Source: Cellulophaga sp. F20128 (GTDB lineage: Bacteria; Bacteroidota; Bacteroidia; Flavobacteriales; Flavobacteriaceae). From it: a stretch of DNA of 64,000 nt. The notes under the pieces are model-generated. The model saw only the letters and a program-made list of their open reading frames with translations. It made no database searches and was not told where the DNA came from. The position numbers and the translations under genes are program-made. Shown one piece after another: positions 9,103 to 17,698 of this stretch. The stretch spans positions 1-64,000 of the forward strand of contig NZ_JALKBA010000005.1 of NCBI RefSeq assembly GCF_023015805.1, written 5' to 3'. Position 1 is the stretch's first letter. Each line of letters begins with the position of its first letter.

Positions 9103-10212
9103 ATGACTAAAATAGTCTATATCACAAACGGAGTTTCTGGCCCTGGCGGTTTAGAACGTGTCCTTTCTATTAAGACGAGTTATTTTGCAGATGCTATGCA
9201 GTATGATGTGCATATCATAGCTTTGAATAATGACAGTTCCGATTTGTTTTATAATTTTAGTAAAGCCATTACTTTTCATAACGTTAAGGCAACAGGTAAT
9301 CCGCTTTCATATCTAAAACAGTATAGAAAAGGAATTAAACAGGCATTGAATGCACTGCAACCAGATGTAGTTTGTGTGTGCGATGACGGACTTAAAGGCC
9401 TACTCCTACCCTATATTGTAGGCAAGCCTTTTCCAATGGTCTATGAGCGTCATGCATCCAAAAATATAGAAATAAAAAGTGACAACTATTCATTTTTGAA
9501 TTCGCTTAAAAATAGGCTAAAATTTAGGCTTATGGATCTAGGCGCTGCAAAATACGATACATTTGTAGTGCTTACCCACGGCAATACCAAAGAGTGGCAC
9601 CTAAAAAATATACAAGTAATTCCAAATCCTTTATCTTTTTTTCCTGCCCATGAAGAACTTAGCAAGCTAACCAATAAAAAAGTATTGGCCGTAGGCAATC
9701 ACGGATACCAAAAAGGATATGATAGACTATTACAAAGCTGGAAGCTAGTTAATAACAAGCATCCGGATTGGATGCTAGAGATTTATGGTAAAATTGATGC
9801 GGAGGAAAAACATAAAAAACTAGCAAAAGAATTAGGAGTATCACATTCAGTTATAATACACCCACCAATTAAAAATATAGCCGATAAATACCAAGAGGCT
9901 TCCATTTATGTAATGCCTTCAAGGTCTGAAGGTTTTGGTATGGTGCTAATAGAAGCTATGGCTTATGGGGTCCCTTGCATTTCTTTTGATTGTCCTTCTG
10001 GGCCAAAGGACATTATTACAAATGAAAAGGATGGCTATTTAATTGAAAATGGAGAAATAAAAGTTTTTGCCTCAAAAATATGTGAATTAATAGAAAATAA
10101 TGACCTAAGAGTAGAAATGGGTAAAAATGCAAGACTAAAAGCTGAAAAATATTTACTAAAAAATATAATTCCTTTGTGGGAAGAATTGTTTCAGAAATTA
10201 AAACAAGACTAA
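9103..10212 (+). CDS. GT4-family glycosyltransferase (tandem paralogue 1)
   Basis: A 369-residue GT-B glycosyltransferase. It shows the N-terminal GPGGLERVLSIK motif, AVGNHGYQKGYDRLLQSW in the C-terminal domain and SRSEGFGMVLIEAMAYG with the family glutamates, followed by CPSGPKDII. A TTG at 9100 directly precedes the ATG at 9103 and shares the frame; I take the ATG. The next gene begins at the base after this stop and encodes a clear paralogue: both carry xGGxERVLSIK near the N-terminus and YDCP/FDCP-x-GP near the end. The pair probably arose by duplication and adds two related linkages. Confidence 0.88.
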   Translation: MTKIVYITNGVSGPGGLERVLSIKTSYFADAMQYDVHIIALNNDSSDLFYNFSKAITFHNVKATGNPLSYLKQYRKGIKQALNALQPDVVCVCDDGLKGLLLPYIVGKPFPMVYERHASKNIEIKSDNYSFLNSLKNRLKFRLMDLGAAKYDTFVVLTHGNTKEWHLKNIQVIPNPLSFFPAHEELSKLTNKKVLAVGNHGYQKGYDRLLQSWKLVNNKHPDWMLEIYGKIDAEEKHKKLAKELGVSHSVIIHPPIKNIADKYQEASIYVMPSRSEGFGMVLIEAMAYGVPCISFDCPSGPKDIITNEKDGYLIENGEIKVFASKICELIENNDLRVEMGKNARLKAEKYLLKNIIPLWEELFQKLKQD

Positions 10213-11337
10213 ATGAAGATTGTATTTTTTATAGATCAGGTGTATTTGCATGGGGGTATAGAACGTGTATTGTCTATTAAGGCAAACTATTTAGCCGAAA
10301 ACCCAACTAATAAAATACATATTATAACATCAGAACAAAAGCAAAACACACCTTGTTATACATTTAATCCTGCTATTCACTTTTTAGATTTGGATATTAA
10401 TTACGTAAGAGACAAATCTTATTTTCACCCTACAAACCTGAGGAAACTACCAGAGCATATTAGAAAAACCAAACAACTTTTAAAAAAAATAAAACCTGAT
10501 GTTGCGGTGGTGTGCAGCCATAGTACAGACACCTACTTTATGCCTTTTATTGTAAAACGCATTCCTAAAATCAAAGAATTCCACTACTCTAAGTCTATAG
10601 AAGTAAAAAAACGAAAAAATCCAAAAAATAATTTTAAAAAATATTTTATAAAATTTGCAGACTTTGTAGAAACAAAATATGATACTTTGGTGGTATTAAA
10701 CAAAGATGAGCAAGCCTACTATACCTCTAACAATACCGTTGTAATACCAAACCCACTCACATTTTACCCAGAAACAAAGGCTAGCTTGCAAAACAAAATA
10801 GTAATTGCTGCCGGAAGAATTGCTCCTGTTAAAGGCTTTGATTTATTGATTGACATCTGGGAAAAGATAGCCAATAGCAGACCAGATTGGCAATTGCATA
10901 TCTATGGAGACGGCCCTGCTCCCTATGTACAACAACTGCAGCAACAAATTGATGCGAAAAATTTAAATAAAGTAATATTTCTAAAAGGTCCCACAACGAA
11001 CATCAAAGAAAAAATGGTAGGAGCTTCGCTCTACGCCATGACCTCGCACAATGAGTGCTTTCCGTTGGTATTGCTAGAAGCACAAGCCTGTGGATTACCC
11101 ATCATAGCCTATGACTGCCCGCATGGCCCGCGTAACATTTTATCCAAGGACAACGGAGTATTGATAGAACCCTATAATAAGGAAGCATTCAGTAAAAGTA
11201 TGTTGCACTTATTTTCAAAGCCTGAACTTTTGCAAAGAATGGGAACAAATGCGGTACAAAATGCTCAAAATTATACCATCGAAAAAGTAATGACCCAATG
11301 GATACAATTATTTAAAAATTTAAAAACAAATACATAA
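10213..11337 (+). CDS. GT4-family glycosyltransferase (tandem paralogue 2)
   Basis: A 374-residue GT-B enzyme, paralogous to the gene immediately upstream. Shared landmarks are HGGIERVLSIKANYL at the N-terminus, AAGRIAPVKGFDLLIDIW, YGDGPAPY and ECFPLVLLEAQACGLPII followed by YDCPHGPRNIL. The start codon abuts the preceding stop with no spacer, so translation is probably coupled. It ends the first tight gene run: a 147-bp AT-rich gap follows before the polymerase gene. Confidence 0.88.
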   Translation: MKIVFFIDQVYLHGGIERVLSIKANYLAENPTNKIHIITSEQKQNTPCYTFNPAIHFLDLDINYVRDKSYFHPTNLRKLPEHIRKTKQLLKKIKPDVAVVCSHSTDTYFMPFIVKRIPKIKEFHYSKSIEVKKRKNPKNNFKKYFIKFADFVETKYDTLVVLNKDEQAYYTSNNTVVIPNPLTFYPETKASLQNKIVIAAGRIAPVKGFDLLIDIWEKIANSRPDWQLHIYGDGPAPYVQQLQQQIDAKNLNKVIFLKGPTTNIKEKMVGASLYAMTSHNECFPLVLLEAQACGLPIIAYDCPHGPRNILSKDNGVLIEPYNKEAFSKSMLHLFSKPELLQRMGTNAVQNAQNYTIEKVMTQWIQLFKNLKTNT

Positions 11338-11484
11338 TGAGTATTTAATTTTTATACAAAAAAGTATTTGTCGATCTTAATATAGGAAATAACTAAATTT
11401 CAAAATTAGTAAAAAAAAATACTATTTATACTTGTTATATTACCTAAAGTCGAATAAAAAAGCAATATATAAAAAAGCATAGCT
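11338..11484 (+). other. AT-rich intergenic gap before the EpsG-like gene
   Basis: The gap is 147 bp and very AT-rich. It contains an imperfect dyad (ACTAAATTTCAAAATTAGT, about 11392-11410) but no T-run terminator and no TAnnTTTG promoter that I can support. It may allow an internal transcript start for the polymerase, but this is not shown. Confidence 0.3.
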
Positions 11485-12588
11485 ATGGATACCCTAATTC
11501 CTATGGAAAACTACTATGATGTATACATAAACACATGTTTATTTTTAGTCTTATTTACCATTTTCCATACATTGGTTTTAAAAATAGATTCTCCAAAAAA
11601 TCAAATTTTCATCCAATTTTCTGGTTTCACCTTATTAGTTATCTTAATATTTTTTATGGGGCAAAGACCTATTAATGGTTATTATTTTGGAGATACTATT
11701 AATTACTATAGAGCCTATACTGCCTACCAATACGGCGCAGATATAAAAGAAGGCGTGGGTGATTGGGGTTGGCATTTATTTATGAAATCGGCTGCGCAAT
11801 TAATGTCTGTACACACCTTTTTTACTATAATAGAGTTTCTATATATATATCCGATGTATCGCATTTCCAAGGCATTTTTTAAGGAATATTGGTATTACGC
11901 TTTTTTAATGTTTGTGGTTTCTTTTTCCTTTTGGACCTATGGGGTAAATGGAATTCGAAATGGGGCTGCAGCCTCCTTATTTCTATGGGGTGTTAGTTAC
12001 CATCGTAAAAAAATATTAATGATTGGTTTTTTTCTATTAGCCATACAGTTTCATAAAACCTTGCTATTACCCATTTTAGCTTTTGCTGTTACTTTTTTAT
12101 ATAACAATCCTAAAGTATATCTAAAAGGTTGGTTGGCCTGTATTCCCTTATCCCTAGTAATGGGGGGGGTTTGGATTGCACTATTTGCAAGTTTAGGTTT
12201 TGGTGGCGATGATAGGTTATCTGCCTATTTATCAACTGAAGCGGCTGAAGGAACTTCCAGTACTACTGGCTTCCGTTGGGATTTTATTTTCTATAGTGCA
12301 TTTGCAGTTGTTGCAGGTTGGTATTTTATTATAAAAAGAAACTATAAAGACCAAATGTATTTTCAGCTCTTTAATACCTATTTAATTTGCAATGGATTTT
12401 GGATTTTAATCATTCGTGCCAATTACTCAAATCGCTTTGCCTATTTGTCCTGGTTTATGATGGCTGTTGTTATCATATACCCCATGCTAAAACAGCAATT
12501 TTTTAAAAATCAACACTTTATGATTGGTAAAATTATCCTTGCCTATTTTGGGTTTACTTATTTAATGTATAAAATATATTATGGTTAA
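11485..12588 (+). CDS. EpsG-family membrane protein, probable Wzy-type polymerase
   Basis: A 367-residue protein with roughly nine or ten hydrophobic segments. It has the EpsG-family pattern: an early GQRPINGYYFGDTINYY loop, a GDWGWHLFMK segment, and FWTYGVNGIRNGAAASLFLWG followed by a hydrophilic YHRKK turn and HKTLLLPIL. EpsG proteins occupy the polymerase position in Wzx/Wzy loci, joining flipped repeat units at the outer face of the inner membrane. No other polymerase candidate is present in the window, which supports this role. The downstream GT2 gene starts 11 bp later. Confidence 0.8.
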   Translation: MDTLIPMENYYDVYINTCLFLVLFTIFHTLVLKIDSPKNQIFIQFSGFTLLVILIFFMGQRPINGYYFGDTINYYRAYTAYQYGADIKEGVGDWGWHLFMKSAAQLMSVHTFFTIIEFLYIYPMYRISKAFFKEYWYYAFLMFVVSFSFWTYGVNGIRNGAAASLFLWGVSYHRKKILMIGFFLLAIQFHKTLLLPILAFAVTFLYNNPKVYLKGWLACIPLSLVMGGVWIALFASLGFGGDDRLSAYLSTEAAEGTSSTTGFRWDFIFYSAFAVVAGWYFIIKRNYKDQMYFQLFNTYLICNGFWILIIRANYSNRFAYLSWFMMAVVIIYPMLKQQFFKNQHFMIGKIILAYFGFTYLMYKIYYG

Positions 12589-12599
12589 TACATGCTATT

Positions 12600-13487
12600 A
12601 TGAATAAAAAAACAATTACAGTATTTACACCAACCTATAACCGTGCTTACTGCTTAGACCAAGTCTATCAAAGTTTGGTGCAGCAAACCAATCAAGATTT
12701 TAAATGGTTAATCATTGATGATGGCTCTACCGATAATACTAAGCAACTCGTAGCTAGTTGGATAGCAGAACAGAAAATAAGCATCCACTACCATTACCAA
12801 GAAAACCAAGGGATGCATAGTGGTCATAATGCGGCTTATAAAATTATAGACACTGAACTTAACGTATGTATAGATTCAGACGACTTTATGCCTGATGATG
12901 CCGTTGAGAAAATTTTAAATATCTGGACTAAACGAGATCGCAATAAAAACTTAGCTGGTATTATTGGGTTAGATACCTTTAAAGATGGTGACATAGTAGA
13001 AAAAATACCAGAAAAGTTTAAATATGCTACACTTTCTGAACTTGAGGTTGTAAATAAAATTGGAGGAGATAAAAAAGTGGTATTAAGAACAGATGTTGTA
13101 AGAGAATTTCCAAGCTACCCCATTACTAAAGAAGAACGACTTGTCCCTTTAGGTACACTGTATTTGATGATTGATCAGAAATATCAATATATATGTAGTA
13201 ATGAGGTATTGTGTATTATAGAATATCTTGAAGATGGATCTTCAAAAAATATTTTACGCCAATATAAAAAAAGCCCGAACGGATTCCGCTATTCTAGAAT
13301 TATCGAAATGAAATATTCTAATATTTTTTCTTATACCTTTACAAGAGCCATGCATTATATTTCCTCATGTATTTTTACCAAAAAATGGTTTTTCACCTCT
13401 GAAAACCCTAAAAAAGGAATCACACTTTTGGCTTTACCTTTTGGTGTTTTGCTACATATATACATCCTCTTTAAAATTAGAAAATGA
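12600..13487 (+). CDS. GT2-family glycosyltransferase
   Basis: A 295-residue inverting GT-A glycosyltransferase. The N-terminus has VFTPTYNRAYCLDQVYQSL, then the nucleotide-binding LIIDDGSTDNT segment and the metal-binding CIDSDDFMPDDAV stretch with its DxD-like acidic cluster. A short hydrophobic C-terminal segment (about 278-290) may associate it with the membrane. It is the only GT2 enzyme in the operon; the others are GT4. It overlaps the following glycosyltransferase by 4 bp (13484-13487, ATGA). Confidence 0.9.
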   Translation: MNKKTITVFTPTYNRAYCLDQVYQSLVQQTNQDFKWLIIDDGSTDNTKQLVASWIAEQKISIHYHYQENQGMHSGHNAAYKIIDTELNVCIDSDDFMPDDAVEKILNIWTKRDRNKNLAGIIGLDTFKDGDIVEKIPEKFKYATLSELEVVNKIGGDKKVVLRTDVVREFPSYPITKEERLVPLGTLYLMIDQKYQYICSNEVLCIIEYLEDGSSKNILRQYKKSPNGFRYSRIIEMKYSNIFSYTFTRAMHYISSCIFTKKWFFTSENPKKGITLLALPFGVLLHIYILFKIRK

Positions 13488-14578
13488 AAATCCTTCACAT
13501 TATCAATAGTCTAGATACTGGGGGCGCAGAAAAACTTGTTCTTGATTCGCTTCCTTTGTTAAATGAAAAAAATATTCAAACAGATTTGGCCGTTCTAAAT
13601 GGTTCTGAATACCCCTTTTTACAAGCATTAAAAAAAAGTAACTGTTGCACGGTAATTTCATTAGGGGAAAAAAGTGTTTACAATCCTATTTTAATTTTTA
13701 AAATAATTCCGCTTTTAAGAAAGTACAATATTGTACATGTACATATTTTTCCATCCTTATATTGGGTGGCTTTGGCGAAAATAGTAAGTTTTTCTAAAAC
13801 AAAACTAGTATACACAGAGCACAGTACATCTAATAATAGACGAAAACGGTATTTCTTAAAAGTACTGGATAGAATTATTTACAATGTCTATTCTAAAATT
13901 ATTACCATTTCAACAGAGGTAGACTTTAATATAAAAAAACATTTAGAATTTCGCGAAGATAAATTTGTTTTAATCCAGAATGGTATAAATTTAAATACTA
14001 TTAAGAACACAGAAGCAATTTCTAGAAATCAAATTTCAGCAAAATTAGATGGCAGTTTTTCAATACTAACACAAGTATCATCCTTTAGATATCCTAAGGA
14101 TCAAAAAACAGTAATTAAATCATTAAAACATTTAGCAGATACTGTTGTACTTGTTTTAGTTGGTGATGGGCCATTAAGAAAGGAGTGTGAAGAATTAGCA
14201 TACGAATTGGATTTACAGCACAGGGTTATCTTTCTTGGGATAAGAATGGATGTTATGCAAATATTAAAGGCTTCTGACATCGTTTTATTGTCGTCCCATC
14301 ATGAAGGCTTATCACTCTCTTGCGTTGAGGGTATGGCCTCTGGAAAGCCTTTTATGGCATCAGATGCTCCAGGTTTAGGAAATATTGTTAAAGATGCAGG
14401 CGTTTTATTTCCAATAAATGATGAAATAGCCTTAGCAAAAGAAATTGTTAAATTATTTTCTACCAAAGCCCAATATAATGAAGTGGTTACCAATTGTCTG
14501 AAGCGCGCGGAAGACTACAATATTGAAAATACCATTGATAAAGAAATAAATTTATATAAAACCCTATTACAAAAATGA
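13484..14578 (+). CDS. GT4-family glycosyltransferase
   Basis: A 364-residue GT-B glycosyltransferase with the N-terminal NSLDTGGAEKLVLDSL motif, an EHSTSNNRRKRYF segment, and LVGDGPLRKECEELA. The C-terminal SSHHEGLSLSCVEGMASGKP stretch holds the donor-site glutamates. It overlaps both neighbours by 4 bp (upstream GT2 and downstream deacetylase-like gene), so the three are probably translated as a coupled unit. Confidence 0.88.
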   Translation: MKILHIINSLDTGGAEKLVLDSLPLLNEKNIQTDLAVLNGSEYPFLQALKKSNCCTVISLGEKSVYNPILIFKIIPLLRKYNIVHVHIFPSLYWVALAKIVSFSKTKLVYTEHSTSNNRRKRYFLKVLDRIIYNVYSKIITISTEVDFNIKKHLEFREDKFVLIQNGINLNTIKNTEAISRNQISAKLDGSFSILTQVSSFRYPKDQKTVIKSLKHLADTVVLVLVGDGPLRKECEELAYELDLQHRVIFLGIRMDVMQILKASDIVLLSSHHEGLSLSCVEGMASGKPFMASDAPGLGNIVKDAGVLFPINDEIALAKEIVKLFSTKAQYNEVVTNCLKRAEDYNIENTIDKEINLYKTLLQK

Positions 14579-15300
14579 AATATTTAATTCGACTAGATGA
14601 CGCCTGCGAAACTATGAATTGGCAAAGGTGGCTAAAAATGGAAGCTTTACTTGATAAATACGATATAAAACCATTAATTGCTGTAATTCCCAACAATGAA
14701 GATAAGGAACAAAAAATTGATGCTCCTAGAGAAACATTTTGGCAATGGGTTAAGAATCTAGAACAAAAGGGTTGGGAGATTGGGCTTCATGGGAACAATC
14801 ATGTGTACAAGACAAAAGATGGCGGTATCAATCCAATACATAAAAGATCAGAATTTGCAGGACTATCCCTAAACACTCAAAGAGATAAAATACAAAAAGG
14901 ATACCAGAAATTCAATGAAATGGGGTTTAATCCTAGAGTGTTTGTAGCCCCAAGCCATACCTTTGATTTAAATACACTCAAAGCTTTAAAATTTGAATCA
15001 GATATTAAAATAATTTCTGACACCATTGCTTTATTCCCATATCACTATGAAGATTTAATTTTTATTCCCCAACAATTAGGTTCAGCCAGAAACGTGTCAT
15101 TACCTGGAGTGTTCACATTTTGTTATCACCCCAATACGATGAATGAAAAAAGCTTTCTAAAGTTAGAAAGCTTTTTAAAATTAAATCATAGCAAATTTTT
15201 ATCAATCAAGGATATTGCATTAAAAAACTTGAAATCAAAATCAATTATTGATAAATGCATGTCTCATCTATATTTTACATTTAGAAAGTATTTTAGATGA
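14575..15300 (+). CDS. DUF2334/polysaccharide deacetylase-like protein
   Basis: A 241-residue protein resembling the NodB-related DUF2334 group. It begins with YLIRLDDAC (Asp8, Asp9), and has a GLHGNNHVYK motif (His72 and His76, an H-x3-H metal site) and a C-terminal VFTFCYHPN segment. These match the Asp-His-His metal triad of carbohydrate de-N-acetylases. No signal peptide is visible, so it may act on a cytoplasmic lipid-linked sugar, leaving a free amine. That amine would be a natural target for the N-acyltransferase-like genes farther along; this link is inference. It closes the operon and ends 2 bp from the convergent beta-helix gene. Confidence 0.72.
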   Translation: MKYLIRLDDACETMNWQRWLKMEALLDKYDIKPLIAVIPNNEDKEQKIDAPRETFWQWVKNLEQKGWEIGLHGNNHVYKTKDGGINPIHKRSEFAGLSLNTQRDKIQKGYQKFNEMGFNPRVFVAPSHTFDLNTLKALKFESDIKIISDTIALFPYHYEDLIFIPQQLGSARNVSLPGVFTFCYHPNTMNEKSFLKLESFLKLNHSKFLSIKDIALKNLKSKSIIDKCMSHLYFTFRKYFR

Positions 15301-15302
15301 TT

Positions 15303-17348
15303 TTATTTTTCTACTTTACTATTATTTTGGATAACAACGGAACTTGATAATTGAACATTTTTTGCAATTTTGACTGGTTCAACCTTTAATGGAGTTTTTG
15401 AAGTATATAAGGTTATTTTATTACCAGAAAAAGTACTATTTGGCGAATCACTATTAAATAAAATACCACTTGCTCCAATATTTGCATCGATTTCATTGCC
15501 TCCCACAACAACATTACTTGCTCCATTAGCAATTTGAACATCTCCAAATTTATTATTTAAAATTTGAATTGAATTAGCACCTATCAAAATTGGAGGTGCA
15601 CCACTTTCAGATTTGCTTTTAACACCAGTTACTGTATTGTTTTTGACAATAAAATTAGCATCCGCAACCTTATCCCATTTATTACTTAAAACGAATGAAA
15701 AATTAGAACCCATTTGCATTTCTAATGTATTTCCTTCAATGGTAACATTTTCCATAGTATTCATAGAGGTTATACCTCTGCTACTAGCTTTTATGATGTT
15801 ATTCAATAATTTAGAATTAGAAACTCCTTTTTCAGAATCAGTAGACCCAGCACCTAATGCTACTCCAACTACACCCTCTAAATCATTATCATAAGCTAAA
15901 ACACCGTTTCCAGCAATATTTAAAGCCGTCCCCTTTGATGATTTAACAGTATTACCATATATTTCATTCCCATAAACAACATCTGTTCTATTAAAACTTT
16001 CGGCACTTCCTGCTCCAATACTAGCTTCAGTAATTATATTATTTCTAATTATTACTCCATCTACGGTATGAAAGGAAATACCACTACCTATCATTTCATT
16101 ATTTTCAATTATAATGGGGCCATTGCCATGTGATATTAAAAAACCTCCTGCCTTAGTATCACTCTCTAATTTGTTTTTAAAAAATTGTTTATTATTCCGA
16201 ATATAAACATGGCTTACTCTTTGGTACTCTAGCAAATTACCATTTGCGTCCCTACCACGAACAGGTTCAATGTCTATATTAGCTGATGGCGCCCCTGGCA
16301 TTGACTTTTCAGTTTCAATTCCACCGTCTATAAAATCGCAATTTTCAATAGTTATGTTTTTACCATCTGTTATTGTTAAATTAATTCTGCGATTTGCCTC
16401 AAAAACGCAATTTGTAATTTGAATGTCTTTTGAACCTACATAATTAGGATCATAGGTAAACAAATCACTTTCTATTGCTAACCCATCCTCGGTTGCATTA
16501 CTCATATACACATTATCAATAATCACATTTGTTCCCGATTTTATTTTAATAGTATGACTAGGAGGTAAGTTAATTTTTCTATCATATAAATCTCTATCAC
16601 CATGTAAATTTCCGCCTGAAATTTTAACATTCTCAACATTTCGAACTAAAATTAAGAAAGTAGAGTATTCATCAATTGAAGGAAATGTTCGCAAATGCGT
16701 GTCATCTGACATCTGCAAATAAAAATTAGAAGGCATAATAATATTATAATTATAAGATCCTGTTCCATAAAAGAAAGCATCCAACTTATCTATTTTAAAA
16801 GTTGTTCCTTCAATAGAATGTACAAACATTATTAAGTTTTGCAAACTTTTACTATTACTTTTTGCTATGTTCATATCTACCTTTCCTTGTACTACATCCC
16901 AACGACTAGGATGAAATTGAAAGGTTTCACTTATTAAACTAGCATTGCCCTTTATTGCAAGTGTATGATTTAATAAATCTCCATCAATCTTCCCCGCACT
17001 TGTAAAGTTTAGGCTTCCGTTAATGATTTCTCCTCCTTTAAAGATTAAGGTAACCCCAGCAGGAACACTCACTGTTTTACCTTCCAAATCTATCTGGCAT
17101 TCAATAGCCAAGGTTTCATTGGCGGCTAAAGTAGCTAAGGTATAATCACAAGGCGTTGTATTGATCACCAAATCTCCAACAGGATCAGGGTCTGGTTCTG
17201 GGTCCGGATCAGGATCTGGATCTTCCCCAGACGTATTGTCTTGTATTATATTAGCCAATAAATCTTCTTGGGTACAAGAAGTTAAGGAGTTAGTTATAAG
17301 TAGGCAAAAGACAAAAAGTCTAACAAAGATAATGTGGGTTACTTTCAT
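15303..17348 (-). CDS. Surface lipoprotein with right-handed parallel beta-helix
   Basis: A 681-residue lipoprotein. The signal peptide ends in a lipobox LTSC (Cys25), followed by TQEDLL, an acidic stretch resembling the Bacteroidota lipoprotein export signal for surface display. A low-complexity Asp-Pro linker (about 43-56) then leads into many short Asn/Gly-rich repeats such as IENCDF, IRNNIITEA and IEGNTLEMQ, the rungs of a pectate-lyase-like beta-helix. Such folds bind, cleave or epimerise uronic-acid polymers. It is convergent with the uronic-acid polysaccharide operon and could process or anchor its product, but no catalytic residues could be assigned. It has its own promoter at 17368-17400. 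Confidence 0.8.
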   Translation of the reverse strand: MKVTHIIFVRLFVFCLLITNSLTSCTQEDLLANIIQDNTSGEDPDPDPDPEPDPDPVGDLVINTTPCDYTLATLAANETLAIECQIDLEGKTVSVPAGVTLIFKGGEIINGSLNFTSAGKIDGDLLNHTLAIKGNASLISETFQFHPSRWDVVQGKVDMNIAKSNSKSLQNLIMFVHSIEGTTFKIDKLDAFFYGTGSYNYNIIMPSNFYLQMSDDTHLRTFPSIDEYSTFLILVRNVENVKISGGNLHGDRDLYDRKINLPPSHTIKIKSGTNVIIDNVYMSNATEDGLAIESDLFTYDPNYVGSKDIQITNCVFEANRRINLTITDGKNITIENCDFIDGGIETEKSMPGAPSANIDIEPVRGRDANGNLLEYQRVSHVYIRNNKQFFKNKLESDTKAGGFLISHGNGPIIIENNEMIGSGISFHTVDGVIIRNNIITEASIGAGSAESFNRTDVVYGNEIYGNTVKSSKGTALNIAGNGVLAYDNDLEGVVGVALGAGSTDSEKGVSNSKLLNNIIKASSRGITSMNTMENVTIEGNTLEMQMGSNFSFVLSNKWDKVADANFIVKNNTVTGVKSKSESGAPPILIGANSIQILNNKFGDVQIANGASNVVVGGNEIDANIGASGILFNSDSPNSTFSGNKITLYTSKTPLKVEPVKIAKNVQLSSSVVIQNNSKVEK
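17178..17226. repeat. Hexanucleotide microsatellite coding the Asp-Pro linker
   Basis: About seven to eight degenerate copies of a GGATCT/GGTTCT-type hexamer (plus strand) encode alternating Asp-Pro and Glu-Pro residues on the minus strand, right after the lipidated N-terminus. Slipped-strand change in units of six would alter linker length without frameshift. Confidence 0.75.
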
Positions 17349-17367
17349 ACTAAAAAATTAAACGTGA

Positions 17368-17400
17368 CAAAGTTACTATTTAAACGTAAATATCGACCAA
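17368..17400 (-). promoter_or_regulatory. Bacteroidota-type promoter of the beta-helix lipoprotein gene
   Basis: On the minus strand a perfect TAnnTTTG -7 element (TAACTTTG, 17375-17368) is preceded by TTG (17400-17398) with a 22-bp gap, within the reported flavobacterial range. It lies about 20 bp upstream of the start codon at 17348. Confidence 0.6.
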
Positions 17401-17611
17401 TTGTTGATAATTTTCGATAAGTTACACTCTCAAGTACGCAAACTTTCTAATTTTGGACTTTTTGGCTTCTTATTTTAACAAAAAAATCGACGAACTACCT
17501 AGTACACTTTAAATTAAGGCCTTAAAAAACTAAAGTACCAGTCTCTAAATCTGGTTTTTAACGGAAAAAAATACTTATAATAGAATATGTATAAAAGAAA
17601 TAACATTTATA

Positions 17612-17651
17612 AGTAGCTTTGGCAGCTACTAGAATAAAATGAATTTATTCT
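17612..17651 (+). promoter_or_regulatory. Two back-to-back perfect hairpins with a -7-like element
   Basis: AGTAGCT-TTGGC-AGCTACT (17612-17630) is followed with no spacer by AGAATAAA-ATGAA-TTTATTCT (17631-17651). The first contains TAGCTTTG, a match to TAnnTTTG, although I see no TTG at the right upstream spacing. They could form an operator, or lie at the 5' end of the transcript beginning 48 bp or so before the gene at 17699. Confidence 0.45.
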
Positions 17652-17698
17652 AAATGATCTGGGTTTATAATAAACACAAAAACCCCTATTAGCCTAAG

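Larger units (their letters stand above)
17349..17698. other. 350-bp divergent regulatory gap between the two polysaccharide transcription units
   Basis: No coding sequence is credible here. It holds the minus-strand promoter at 17368-17400, a 12-bp perfect palindrome TTAAGGCCTTAA (17514-17525), a weak hairpin ACCAG/CTGGT followed by a short T-run (17537-17559), and two adjoining perfect hairpins at 17612-17651. A -7-like TAGCTTTG (17614-17621) sits inside the first of these, pointing towards the plus-strand gene at 17699. Confidence 0.6.

Noticed and set aside
15613-15894. Plus-strand open frame opposite the beta-helix gene
   Set aside because: It is the antisense shadow of a clear lipoprotein gene; composition is low-complexity and no motif is present.
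17161-17361. Plus-strand frame with a long Gly-Ser repeat
   Set aside because: It is simply the complement of the Asp-Pro linker microsatellite.
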